The notes beneath the pieces were generated by a model. The model saw only the letters and a list, made by a program, of their open reading frames with translations, was not told the DNA's origin and did no database searches. A stretch of 64,000 nt of DNA from Saccharomycopsis fibuligera x Saccharomycopsis cf. fibuligera (Eukaryota > Ascomycota > Saccharomycetes > Ascoideales > Saccharomycopsidaceae). Made by a program: the position numbers and the translations under genes. This document shows positions 1-9,814 of this stretch, piece by piece (the first letter of the stretch is position 1; the number at the start of each line of letters is the position of its first letter). The stretch covers positions 620,001 to 684,000 of the forward strand of contig CP012814.1 in the NCBI GenBank assembly GCA_001936135.1. The letters are read 5' to 3'.

Positions 1-250
1 TGATTGCTTTATCAATTGGCAATTCCCACAAATTCATTACCCAGCTATTATCAAACGTGACAGTATCATTATTAGCACGCTGGTGCTTCTCGACTTCATT
101 TTCATAAAGCTTAAGTATTTCTATGAATTCTGGCTTGGTCTTAAAACTTTCACGTAGTTGAAGTGATCTTAAGAAGCTTTTATCAAACTGTTCAATTACT
201 TGTTGTGAAAAATGGTACATCCCGAATTCTTCAACTGTATCGTCTGCCAT
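1..250 (-). CDS. Unidentified protein, N-terminal part (runs off the window)
   Basis: An open frame starts at ATG 248-250 (minus) and stays open to base 1, giving 83 residues. It begins MADDTVEEFGMYHF and is rich in E, K and Q, with no stop and amino acid composition normal for a yeast cytosolic or nuclear protein. I do not recognise the family. No signal peptide or membrane segment is visible. It is tail-to-head with CAC2 upstream on the same strand, 421 bp away. The call as a gene rests on the uninterrupted frame and a sensible start; the remainder lies outside the window. Confidence 0.55.
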   Translation of the reverse strand, partial: MADDTVEEFGMYHFSQQVIEQFDKSFLRSLQLRESFKTKPEFIEILKLYENEVEKHQRANNDTVTFDNSWVMNLWELPIDKAI

Positions 251-671
251 TTTGGTTCAGCGGTTTGCAAGGAACCACAAGGGGATGTAGCTGCTGCTAT
301 ATGATTGCATGGTTGCAATCAGAATCCCGCCTTGAAAAATTCAAACATTTTAAAACAATAAATAACTGAGGTTCTGCATGATCATGTTGAGACATTTATG
401 CCTTTTTGTGGTTCGCTTGATTGATACGCATAACGCAGTGTCATTCTTTGTGCGTCATTACGGTAACCCAACATCCATGGACATACGGACATACAACAGA
501 GCCAAAAATACATCTCAATGAGTTGTACTATCTGAAAATTTCGCTCATGGTTGACTGGCTATAATAAGAAATCTACACACCAGCCCCGCTTTGTTCATTA
601 AAGCATGACATTGATACCTATCCTACTATGATACAATTTTACCCTAAATTCTACCCAAACATCCACATAAA
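251..671. other. Intergenic, CAC2 3' end to promoter of the partial gene
   Basis: This 421-bp stretch lies between two minus-strand genes, so it must hold the CAC2 3' UTR/terminator and the promoter of the partial gene. I see no convincing small gene or RNA. A 68-codon plus-strand open frame reaching into it from 163 is antisense to the partial gene and has no recognisable features. Confidence 0.5.
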
Positions 672-3092
672 CTATTTGCTATCGACAACGGTTGGCACGA
701 TTCGTCTTTTCTTCTTCTTTCCCTGATCTTTGTCCATAAAGGTGTCCTTTGTGTTGTTTTCGTTGCTGCGACTTTTGTTTTCTGAAGCCTGTACATCCTT
801 TACCGTTTCGATTTCCTTTTCCTTTTTCGTTTTCAGATTATCAGCATCTATATCGCTTACCTTTTCACCAATGCCCTCATTGCTATCATCGCCACTTGCA
901 TTGCTTTCCGTTTTCTGTGGCAGTAATTGCGACAATATTGATTGTCGCTTTGAACCACTTTTCTGCAGCAGCATTGCAGCTTCAACGTAAACCTCCCCCA
1001 CTAGTTCACCACTCAAATTAACCACTGAGCAGAAACCATCAGTTGATGAAATAATCAATGTTTTACCATCACTCAGCCATGCGACATCAGTGAAGGCAGA
1101 ATAGTGCAAGTTTGAAACGAGTCCTAATGGTTGGAGCTGTTGAGTATCGTACAAGATAATGGTGTCTTGAGTGGCTACTGCAAACATCATACGGTACGGG
1201 AGGGTGAATACCGACTGTATGGGCTGTTGGTGTGGCGTGGCATTAGAAGCAGCACCTGCTACTTTGGTATCATCTTCTGTGCTTAAAGCTATTGTTGTAT
1301 CATTTTCTCCATCAAGAGACAACTCCACCTTTTCACCCTTCCGGATACCAATCTTTGCTGGCACCTTCAGCCACAGCAGCAGTCCCACCATGCCAAATTT
1401 TTTCAACTTGTATCGCTGTGGAGCAAACGAAATTGCCACTGCTGGTTTTTTCAACCCTGGCAAATGGCAAACTGGCGGACTGTTTAATCCTGCCCTAGTA
1501 TAAACGTATACTGTATTGCGGGTTTCTTCCTTGTTGTCCTCGCCAATATGTTTGAAAATCCCACTGGGAGTCAACAACAAACTGCCGTCTATGGAAAAAG
1601 CCAATCTTCGGAAAAAAGACTGTAATGTTTCATTATGATAAAGTAAAGAGCTGCGGAGGAGTTGCTGGTTTGGATGACCCTCAATGGGGCGTACCGCAGG
1701 TAATGCCACTGGTGGTGATGGCGACACTGAGCGAGTAGCAGCAGCTAAGGATGAGACAGAATTGACGGCTGATGATGATGATGATGATGCCGAAGAAAGG
1801 CGACGTTTGCGATGCGATGAAGGTGGATTCATTTTTGTTTCGTGATTGTTGTGGGATGCATAATTAGCATTGTCGGCTGCAGTCTTTGTAGCACTTCCAA
1901 ACATTCTAGCATGGCCTAATTTTGGTGAAGGAGTAGTCGACACAATTTTGCTTGCCTTTGGGGTGCGGATCAAAGGACTTCCGTCTTTACTATGGACACC
2001 ATCATCGCCCGCTTTGTCGTTACTAGAAGCAATGGTGCTACTATTACCACTCCTGCTCCCACTGCCATCATCACTACCACCATCACGACCCACCCTAAGC
2101 TCAGCCCTCGAAATCTTGTAAAATATTGTTGGCGATATACTAAACTCTCCATCTCTGTCACTGACGCTACCACCACTTCCAAGATTACCTCCGCTACCGT
2201 CAGCATTATTATGCTTGCCTCTCAACGAATACACGTGAACTGACCGATCGGCACTTTGCGTAGCTAAAAACTCATTCTTAGGGTCCCAGCAAACCCCTTG
2301 AACATAATGATTATGTTCTGCCAATTCTTTAACACATTGGCCCGTATGCGCGTTATAGATTCTAGTAACGTTATCCATCAGCCCCGTTAGAATGTACTTG
2401 CTGTCGGGGCTCCATGCCAAATCATAGATTTCTGAGGTACTCGAGCGACAAGCATGTTTAACAATCCATGACTCTTGCACGTCTGCCAAGTCGTCAGCGT
2501 CAGTCTCAAAATCTTTTACAATGGTGTCGCTGAGCTGCCAAAGAAGCACGGTGCCGTCGTCACCAGCAGTGGCTAATGTATCGCCCTTGGGGTCAAACCG
2601 TACCACGTTGACTGCTTGAGTGTGCTTGGTCAAGGTGGATAAGTATCGTACTGATTTCACTTGAGTCTTGTCTTCGTTGTATATTAGCTCCCACATCTAG
2701 AATGCTTCAGTTAGTACTTGTTGTCTCGTTGTTACCAAGCTGAGCACCATCTGCTTCATCGACGCTCGCTTTTCAAACCCCAATCTGGGTGGTGGTGTAA
2801 AGGAAAAAAAAAAAAAAAAAATAAAAAATTTTTTTTTTAAGAAGATTCGTCAACATACTCTAACATTATTGTCTCCCCCGCCAGTAGCCAATCGTGCCAC
2901 GGGCCCGGTTTTCTTCTTATTGCCATTGCTTGGACTAGCCGAGCCGCCAACTAGACTTGGGCTGCCGCTGCCAATGCCAATGCCAATGCCACTGCTGCCG
3001 ATGGTCTTATGGTGCACTTGAGGCTGAATATGAACACTATAGATGGGCTGATTGTTATCGTGCCAATGGATGGATAAAGTGGCGGCATCCAT
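672..3092 (-). CDS. CAC2: Chromatin assembly factor 1 subunit Cac2 (p60), WD40 protein, one intron
   Basis: Exon 1 is 3092-2859 (78 codons) and exon 2 is 2696-672, 752 aa in all. The 162-bp intron (2858-2697) has donor GTATGT, branch TACTAAC (2716-2710) and acceptor TCTAG. The splice joins ...GGGDNNVR to MWELIYNED, restoring the first WD repeat. The start IHWHDNNQPIYSVHIQ and the block HTQAVNVVRFDPKG match the CHAF1B/Cac2 family. WD repeats fill roughly residues 60-240 and again 450-640. A low-complexity S/G/D-rich insert (about 260-410) and a charged K/E-rich tail make it longer than S. cerevisiae Cac2 (468 aa). In the family it works in the CAF-1 complex, depositing H3-H4 behind replication forks in the nucleus. 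Confidence 0.93.
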
Positions 3093-3096
3093 TATA

Positions 3097-3145
3097 TTGT
3101 CTTGTCTTGTCTTGTCTTGTCTTGTCTTGTTTTGTTTTGTTTTGT
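3097..3145. repeat. TTGTC/TTTTG pentanucleotide repeat
   Basis: About ten consecutive five-base units (TTGTC, then TTTTG) lie 5-50 bp upstream of the CAC2 start codon, so probably in its 5' leader. Read on the gene's strand it is a purine-rich GACAA/CAAAA run. Confidence 0.8.
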
Positions 3146-3978
3146 GCTATGTGTTGTGCGTGAACTTTCCCACTTTTGCTCGACTATTGAACTTATACTA
3201 TCTGCACTTTTTGTACTGGTCTTCTTCCTCTTTTTCTCTTCTTCTGTGGTGGTTCCTTAGGCTCCAGGCACTGCTGTTTGTGATTCCGTGTTTTAGCGTT
3301 CTGCTTGTTTGTCTGTTGTGTGTGCTTGTTTGCTTGCTCGCTTGCTCGCTTGCTCTGAAGTTGTTGACAATCCTGGTAACGTTTCCATTGGCGAGGCCAT
3401 TGATGATGATGTTTTTAATAATGATTGAGATTTCTGCTGATGTTGAATTAGTCCAGCGTCGCGCGTGCGCGCGCGCGTGGCTAATGGGGAGACAAACGTA
3501 AACAGAGAGTGGACAGGGTAACCTGAAGAGCACTATATAAACACACGAGTGAAAAATAAAAAAATAAAAAAAAAATTTCAACTTTATTTCCATCCAATAT
3601 TTCGTTGACTTCAAGTAACTCGAAACGTCCTCCTTGTTGCAAGAATGCTCAAGGAATCCCCACGGTTGTTTTTATAGCTTCAAATGGCGGTGCGGTGGGG
3701 GAATGGGGGTTAATGGTCAGTGAGCATATGCGCATATATAGATAGATGTCAAAAAACAATATATGCTATCTTCAACAGCCCGTTCCATGCTTGGCTACAT
3801 CCAAGCAGTAGTCTTCTAACTCATTCCATTTTATAGATATATATATATATTTTTTTTTTTGTCTTTCCAGCACGCTTTGTCAAATTCCTATTGTTCTTAT
3901 TTCCCAATTACAATAGTGCCACGCTAGTGCTAACATCAACTTTTTGGATCTTGTTATTCGTTTAACGGGTTCTTAAAG

Positions 3979-4104
3979 ATGGACAATCTTAGTGCCATGA
4001 TAAATTGGTTTATTTTGAAACCTGATTTATTGGCCGGTATGTCCGCACATTTTACACTTTTTCTTTTTCTTCAAATTTACTCTTTGGTGATACTATTTTT
4101 GTGA
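3979..4104 (+). CDS. Possible 41-aa membrane microprotein (doubtful)
   Basis: An ATG-to-TGA frame of 42 codons begins MDNLSAMINWFILKPDLLAG and continues into a strongly hydrophobic tail (FTLFLFLQIYSLVILFL) able to span a membrane. A GTATGT inside codons 20-22 could serve as a splice donor, but no TACTAAC follows before the next gene, so I read it unspliced. It looks a little like other tiny yeast membrane subunits, but I cannot assign a family. It may be a chance ORF. Confidence 0.2.
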   Translation: MDNLSAMINWFILKPDLLAGMSAHFTLFLFLQIYSLVILFL

Positions 4105-4259
4105 GTCTACTGTCGCTTGCTGTGCTGCTACTTGGAACCTATGCTACCGAGCTGCCCATGTCGGCATGATGTCCTGTAATGGTACGTGCCGTATATTAAG
4201 CTGAATGTGCCTGCTTTATTTGCCTGTTTGACCATTGCCGTCCGACAGTCTCTGAAGCT

Positions 4260-5788
4260 TTACTGTTGCTGCGGCTGCGGTTGCGGCTGCTGATATATTT
4301 GAGGCAACTGTGCCTGGGGCAACTGTGCCTGGGGCAACTGTGCCTGGGGCAACTGTGCCTGGGGCAACTGTGCCTGGGGCACCAAATTCTGTTTCTGCAG
4401 CGACTGCTTCTTAGCCTCCGGCAACCGCTCAATTGCAAACCGATGAACAAACCCCAACGTAGTCTCAATATTGAAAGGCGGCACGGGCTGCCAAACCTCA
4501 ATCTTCTCCGCCAACTTTGCCGACACCGACTCTGTGTAACTATTGTACGCAATAACGAGCATGGGGACGGAATACATTGTGTTTGCTTGTCTGGCCATCG
4601 TCACCGCGTCGCTGCTGCCCTTGACGAGTCTCAATTTGGCGGCAAAGATGCGATCCAGGACGCTGCCTATGCTTTCCACTTGCCATACCTGCCGCGATCC
4701 CAAGCCGCCAAGCTGCAACAACTTGGCTTTGCTCATTGTGTCCTTGACGATAGGAATGTTGTCAATCCCCCAGTGAAGCCCCGTTAGGCGAATGATTCCG
4801 CCAAACCGCAGCACTAGCTCCTTTTGGGACTCTTCATTGACTAGGTATGCTGTTGCGTAGATTGATTTTTTGAGCCGTAGCAAATCTAGCTTTGGGAAGT
4901 CAATAATGTTGGACTTGGCTGTTGACTGCGCCTGCGCCTGCGACTGCAACTGCGCCTGCGCTTTGGCCTGGGTAATCATGCTATCGACCACCAAGTTGTT
5001 ACGCTCGATGAATTCCTCAACAAGGTACCGTTCGCGGATAGGGTCCAAATAGAAAACTGGCTGGACGATGGGCACGTAGCTGGGCACCATTGGCAATTGT
5101 GCCGGGCCTTCAGCTTGCACTTGCGCCAACGTTTTCTCTGCTTCGGCTGCCCTTTGCAGCGCGGTTTCAGCAGCAATGGCTGCTGCCGGCAGCGAGGATG
5201 CTGAAGCCGAGGCTGCTTCTTTTTGAAACTGGGCAACTTTTGTCGCTAGCCGGTGCTGGGTCTGCTCATATTCCAACTGTTCGTTTTCGGCAATTGAGCG
5301 GTTGATTGCCTCTTGCCAGCCGGGGATGTTCTCTTTGCGGTCGTAAACCACTAGCTCTTCTGCCTGTTTGCCGAAATATTTGGTTATTTCTTCGGCAACC
5401 GCGATGCGGAATTTCTGCGGGGTCAAGTACTTGTCGAATCCAAACAATTTCATATCCACTCTGTGCAGCAACTGCTTTGCAGCAAGGATTTTTTCAACCA
5501 CCCACTGGTAGCTAAGTGGCGGCCTGTAGCAAATGATGACGGTTAGCACCGTTGGGTCAGCGATGGATAAACGCAATGCGTCGAGAACATCCTGTCGGTA
5601 CAAGTCGTCAAGTTCGCCGCTGGCGAGCCGGTGGGCGAACTGGTCAATTTCCACCTGCTGCTGGTTTGAAACGCTGTTGTGTGTGGATTCGTTGGAAATG
5701 GATGCATAGCTGGTGAATATTGATTCTGCCCACCAGCCAAAATAATTGAATGGTCTAAACTTTTCATTGGTGGTGTTGGTGTTGGTGT

Positions 5789-5829
<41 letters not shown>

Positions 5830-6515
5830 CTCTCACTTCCAGCCTCAGCAGCGCCACTCAACCTCGTCATGTTCCCCAAGACATCGCTCTCATTGAATGG
5901 CCCGTCCCATTTTTTCCCGCTGAACGCCTTTTGCGTAGGCAAATCGTAAAGCAACGGATTCATACTAGGCGCGACAAACAACGAGTCGAAATCGTAGACG
6001 TGGACCGCCTTGTTTGCCCTGATGGGCTTCTTCATTGCGCTTAGGAGTTCGCTAAAGTAGAGTCTGTGGGAGTTGTACATGGGCGCGTAGCCCGGGATGC
6101 AAGATTTGGCGATTTTGCAGTCTGGGTGCAAGTGGTAAATTGTCTGGCCTTCATCGGGAGTAGCAAAGTTGGCGGAACTCTGCTGCTGACGAGAAGGAGG
6201 AAGAAGAAGAAGCAGGTGGTGGTGTCTTTCGACTTGCTTGATCCGCTTGGTGTTTGGGTTGCCGTTTGACTTTGACTTTGACTTTGGCTTTGAATTGGCC
6301 CTTTTTTGAAGCTTGAAAGGTTGTCTGCGGGACATTTTCTGCAGTGATTGAAACTGCTGATAATTTAGCTTCTTGGAAGCTTTCAACTGCGGCGGTGGTC
6401 GTGGTCCCAATGGTTGAAAGTTGTAGGCGGTATTGTTGTAGGATGGGATTGGCGGTAAACTGTTCCCCTGTGCCTGAGGATAGCGGCTACTGTTGTTATT
6501 GCTGCTGTAGCTCAT
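4260..6515 (-). CDS. HAD-superfamily 'Swiss army knife' (HAD_SAK) domain protein
   Basis: The product is 751 aa with no intron. The N-terminus (1-130) is N/P/Q/K-rich with a basic KSKSKSNG-like stretch. A HAD-like core begins near residue 170 with VHVYDFDSLFVAP, whose DxD-type loop (DFD) is the typical HAD nucleophile region, followed by LSGELDDLYRQDVLDALR and TVLTVIICYR. This pattern fits the fungal HAD_SAK_1 family, whose members have been proposed to act in RNA repair; no activity is shown here. An alanine run of about 12 (GCT codons) splits the core, and the C-terminus ends in five AQLPQ repeats and PQPQPQQQ. The family assignment is by recognition, and the biochemical role is unknown. 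Confidence 0.7.
4303..4381 (-). repeat. 15-bp coding minisatellite (AQLPQ repeat)
   Basis: Five near-perfect copies of a 15-bp unit (plus strand GGCAACTGTGCCTGG) encode consecutive AQLPQ pentapeptides at the C-terminus of the HAD-domain protein. The unit length is a multiple of three, so copy number can vary without breaking the frame. Confidence 0.9.
5788..5827 (-). repeat. Triplet repeat encoding polyalanine
   Basis: About 13 consecutive CAG triplets on the plus strand (GCT/GCC on the coding strand) encode an alanine run inside the HAD-domain protein. Confidence 0.9.
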
Positions 6516-7114
6516 TGTGAGTTAATGCTGAGAGAGAGAGAGAGTTTTAGCAAGAATAAACAGTCCCGTGGATCATCTCACTCTACCACATTCGTTCACG
6601 AGAAGCACCAGCTTGCGTGGTTTCTGGGGGTCCGCTGTCTTATCTCTTGATTGGCATATCATCAATCTTTATTCTATTTTTTTTTTTTTTTTTTTTTTTT
6701 TCTCTTTGCGCTCGGTTAGCCAGTTACGTGCCCCGACGTATGCAAGTTCCCAACATGGCGTATATGTTGATCTTTATTCAAGGACAGCGGTCCAACCGTA
6801 CGAATAAACAGACTCGGTAGTCCAAAAGTTTTTTTTTAGGATATGCATTTGCAAAAGATTAAGATATGCTATAATATAATATAGGGGCAAACCGTCAGTG
6901 ACAAGAAACAAATAAACAAGGAAAATCGTCAAAGAAACTGGAGAGAACGAGAATAGCCGGCAGCCAGTGGCAGACTGTGAGGAATTAGAACAAATAGAGG
7001 GGACGTCAAGAAGAGTTAAACAATAAAAACAAGACAAACAACAAAACATAAAACAAGACAAAGAAAAAAAACAAAACAAAAAGTCATTGTGGAGGGTGGG
7101 TGCGTGTATGTTTT

Positions 7115-7154
<40 letters not shown>

Positions 7155-7170
7155 CTAGCGAATCAAGACG
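6516..7170. other. Intergenic with GA repeat and long T tracts
   Basis: This 655-bp stretch is upstream of the HAD-domain gene and downstream of the FIG1-like gene. It holds a (GA)n run at about 6530-6544 just before the HAD start codon, a T run near 6669-6700, and an exceptionally long T tract at 7117-7154 (38 bases) that ends 17 bp from the FIG1-like stop codon. I see no gene in it. Confidence 0.55.
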
Positions 7171-8040
7171 CTATAGCTTCTCGCCATAGTAGTCGGGCAT
7201 CATTCCACCTGCGCCACTATATCTTGGGTCAACGCCACTCAATCTTGGGTCAAGCCCGTACCCAGGAGCGCCAAACTGCTCCTCAGCCTCGGTTCTCGAA
7301 ACGGCAATCGAGGCAAACATTAGCACAAGCAAGCTGGTGGCGGCGCAAAACGACAACACCACGGAGATCCAAATCAAGGCTCTGACCCCGGTTCCGTAGT
7401 GCGTGCTCAAGCTATAGTAGTCGTCGACCATGACTTTCATTAGCTTTGTGCCGGTAACGGTGTTAGTTTCCTGCCACACTGCGGCCACCAAAGCCAACGA
7501 AAACGCAATTGCGGACAAGGAGAAGCTGACGCGGAAGAAGTTGGCGTTGCTCCAGGGCACGTACCAGGCGTAGAAGCAAATTGTGATGAAACTCAAGACG
7601 ATGGAAACCACGAGAATGTAGGGCGACATGCAGTCGTGTCTGAACATGTACGCGGTGCTGTGGAAGAAGTTGTAGAGGTCCTTGTCTGGAGGCGAAGTCA
7701 GGTTGAAGTGGTCGTCGTTGAGCAAGATCTGGGTCTCGTTGCGGGAACACTGCCAGCTTCCCTTGGTGGTGTTGGTGTGGGTTCTCAAGCATGTGGAGAA
7801 GTAGCCGATGCGGGCGTCTAGCTGGGTGATTGAGCCGCTGTAGAAGTAGTCAGCATTGTCGGTGGCCTTGTAGGTGAGTTTGGCCAAATATACCCCTTTG
7901 GTTGGAGGACTAATGGAGCCGCCCACCACTATGCAGGACAAGAGGATGTAGAAGAAGAGGAAGACGGTAGCCCAGTGGCGGGGTCTGAAGTCTGTCATTC
8001 TGAAGCGCGAAAAGCGGTAGTCTCTAGTAGGAAACGCCAT
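7171..8040 (-). CDS. FIG1: Fig1-type four-pass membrane protein
   Basis: I start the 289-aa product at the second ATG (8040, MAFPTRDYRF); the in-frame ATG at 8133 would add 31 residues of Leu/Phe and seven His that look like translated leader. Membrane segments are at about 23-43 (ATVFLFFYILLSCIVV), 142-163 (ILVVSIVLSFITICFYAWYV), 170-190 and 220-248. The large first outside loop has paired Cys (STCLRTHTN and WQCSRNE) and an N-glycosylation site NTT. This is the Fig1/claudin-like architecture. In yeasts Fig1 is induced by mating pheromone and promotes low-affinity Ca2+ influx and cell fusion. Another paralogue of the Fig1 family is possible. The C-terminal tail is Gly/Pro/Tyr-rich and cytosolic. 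Confidence 0.7.
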   Translation of the reverse strand: MAFPTRDYRFSRFRMTDFRPRHWATVFLFFYILLSCIVVGGSISPPTKGVYLAKLTYKATDNADYFYSGSITQLDARIGYFSTCLRTHTNTTKGSWQCSRNETQILLNDDHFNLTSPPDKDLYNFFHSTAYMFRHDCMSPYILVVSIVLSFITICFYAWYVPWSNANFFRVSFSLSAIAFSLALVAAVWQETNTVTGTKLMKVMVDDYYSLSTHYGTGVRALIWISVVLSFCAATSLLVLMFASIAVSRTEAEEQFGAPGYGLDPRLSGVDPRYSGAGGMMPDYYGEKL

Positions 8041-8780
8041 TCTTTGGAGATGGTGATGGTGATGATGATGATAAGAAGATAGATGATGATAATACGGTAC
8101 TCTGGAGAAGAAGAAGAACAACAACAACAACAAGAAGGGGCAGAGCGGTGGGACTATATAAAAGCTTGACAGCGTGCTTTCTGGAGGCTGGTTTGTTGAC
8201 AGATTGCCCGATCGGGACGGAAGTCTAGACGAGGGCGGGCGTGCGCGCCATTATTGTACGGTGCACTACGCCATATAGCACCATAGCACCATAGCACCAT
8301 AGCATGGGATAGCGTGGGTAGAGCACCCTAGAATGCTACAGCATGCTGTCGAAACACAGCAGCAGCTCCGTCAACTTGAGACACAAACAACCGGTCTCAC
8401 ATCCGATCAGGGCTAGGTGCACCACCATCCGTCAACGCCAGCTATCAGACAGCTGCTTCTGCTAAAAAATAAAAATAAAAATAAAAATAAAAATAAAAAT
8501 AATAAAAAGGCCGTTACTTGGCCCATTATCTTGCGATACTGTCTTGCACTGCTGTCTCACCGGAGTCTGGCTGAGGAGGGAGCTCGAGCTCTATCTCTAG
8601 CTCGAGCTTTCTGTATAATGTCTGTAGTTGCGAGCCCCTGCGCCCCATCGTCAGCAGCCCCCACCCCCACATCCCCGCTGGTTAACATGTCTGCTCATCA
8701 ACAACCAAAGCAATTTCTTAGCGCCCCCCAGAGAGGCCAGAGACGTTTAGCGCACCAAGTACCCAGCAGCAGCAGCAGCA
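8041..8780. other. Divergent promoter region FIG1-like / DDP1
   Basis: The two genes are transcribed away from each other across this 740-bp region. It holds a TATATAAAAG-like site near 8156-8165, a run of the 10-mer ATAGCACCAT (8271-8305), a pentamer AAAAT run near 8466-8505 and CAG triplets just before the DDP1 start. A plus-strand open frame at 8417-8860 overlaps DDP1 exon 1 in another frame and is low-complexity, so I reject it as coding. Confidence 0.5.
8271..8305. repeat. 10-bp tandem repeat (CCATAGCACC)
   Basis: Three to four consecutive copies of CCATAGCACC, with a degenerate fourth (CATGGGATAGC), lie in the divergent promoter region between the FIG1-like gene and DDP1. Confidence 0.75.
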
Positions 8781-9544
8781 ATGGCTTTGGCGGAGGAAAC
8801 GGACAAAATCAAGTTCATCAAACAGCAGCACGCCCGGGTCGGGAGAGAAAACCAACGTGAGTATTGTGATTGCTAACACAGACTGTCGCTATGGATAGAT
8901 AAATCACCATCACCAAGCAAGCAAGCAAGTAAGCAAGCAGCTCACTAACACGACGCCTCCGCAAAGTCTACTCGCCAGAAACAGGAGCCAGGTTGGTCGC
9001 CGGCGGCGTTATCCTCAACCCGGAAAGGACCAAAGTCTTGATGATCACCGCCACCAACAACCTCAGCAAGTGGATCCTCCCGAAGGGCGGCATTGAGCGA
9101 GACGAAGCCACCAACTACTCCAACGCCGCGCTACGCGAGTGCTGGGAAGAAGCCGGCGTGGAGGCAAGGATTGTTCGGCCGTTGGGGAAGTTTGAAGACA
9201 TGCGGCCCCTGAAGGAACTAAGATTGGTGGAAGAGATTATCGCCAAAGACCCAGGGTTGATGTTGAACGATGAGGGCCCGAAAACCGTCAGGATTGAGGG
9301 CAACGGCAACGACAACCGCAACGGCAACGGCAATGACAAGAAGCCGGTGTACAAGAAAATCATACCTAGAAGCGAGTTTCACTTTTACGAAATGGTTGTG
9401 GGAAAGTTGTTTAGCGAATGGCCGGAACAGGATAAAAGACAGCGCAAATGGTGCGATTTTGCCACGGCTAGGCAAGAGCTTGAGAAGAGCAAACGGCCAG
9501 AGTTGGTCAGAGCTTTGGAGCTGAGCAGCATTGCGAAGGGTTAG
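8781..9544 (+). CDS. DDP1: Diphosphoinositol polyphosphate phosphohydrolase (Nudix), one intron
   Basis: Exon 1 is 8781-8856 and exon 2 is 8967-9544, 217 aa. The 110-bp intron has donor GTGAGT, a CACTAAC branch (8943-8949) and acceptor GCAAAG. The join gives GRENQ-L-YSPETGARLVAGG, matching S. cerevisiae Ddp1 (GRENQVYSPVTGARLVAG). The Nudix box is GGIERDEATNY...LRECWEEAGV, with the REx2EExG core intact and a loop slightly longer than in animal DIPPs. EFHFYEMVV and a C-terminal RPELVRAL also match Ddp1. The family hydrolyses inositol pyrophosphates, diadenosine polyphosphates and polyphosphate in the cytosol and nucleus. An insert of N/G/D residues (about 125-140) is specific to this protein. 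The start is the first in-frame ATG after a stop. Confidence 0.93.
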
Positions 9545-9604
9545 CTGCTATGAACATGGCTAACAAAGGACCATCTGTTGCTACAGCCAGGGACAATCAG
9601 GGTA

Positions 9605-9638
<34 letters not shown>

Positions 9639-9814
9639 TTTTTTTCCCCACTATATAGCAAGCAGACTAACACGAGTTACGTACGAATTATTACAACTGT
9701 ACACGATAATAATAATAATAAAAGGGCAGCAGCACATTCGTGTATTTTGCTGACTTCTATAGCTATTGCAAGCAGGCAATCGAGAAAATAAATAAAGATA
9801 ATCTTTTCTGGTGC

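Larger units (their letters stand above)
3093..4259. other. Intergenic, CAC2 promoter and HAD-gene 3' end
   Basis: This 1.17-kb stretch lies upstream of CAC2 and downstream of the HAD-domain gene, both on the minus strand. It contains a TTGTC/TTTTG pentamer repeat just before the CAC2 start, a repeated GCTTGCTC track near 3335-3355, an alternating GC-rich CGCGCG tract near 3457-3478, and one 41-codon ORF on the plus strand (3979-4104), listed separately. Longer open frames here are low-complexity and do not look coding. Confidence 0.5.

Noticed and set aside
8041-8133. N-terminal extension of the FIG1-like protein with seven histidines
   Set aside because: The 31 residues are translations of simple GAT/GTG and GTT repeats in the leader; the following MAFPTRDYRF start gives a normal Fig1 length.
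8417-8860. A 147-codon plus-strand frame with KNKNKNKN repeat before DDP1
   Set aside because: It overlaps DDP1 exon 1 in a different frame. The repeat is the translated AAAAT pentamer run, and the true DDP1 frame with its splice site explains the locus.
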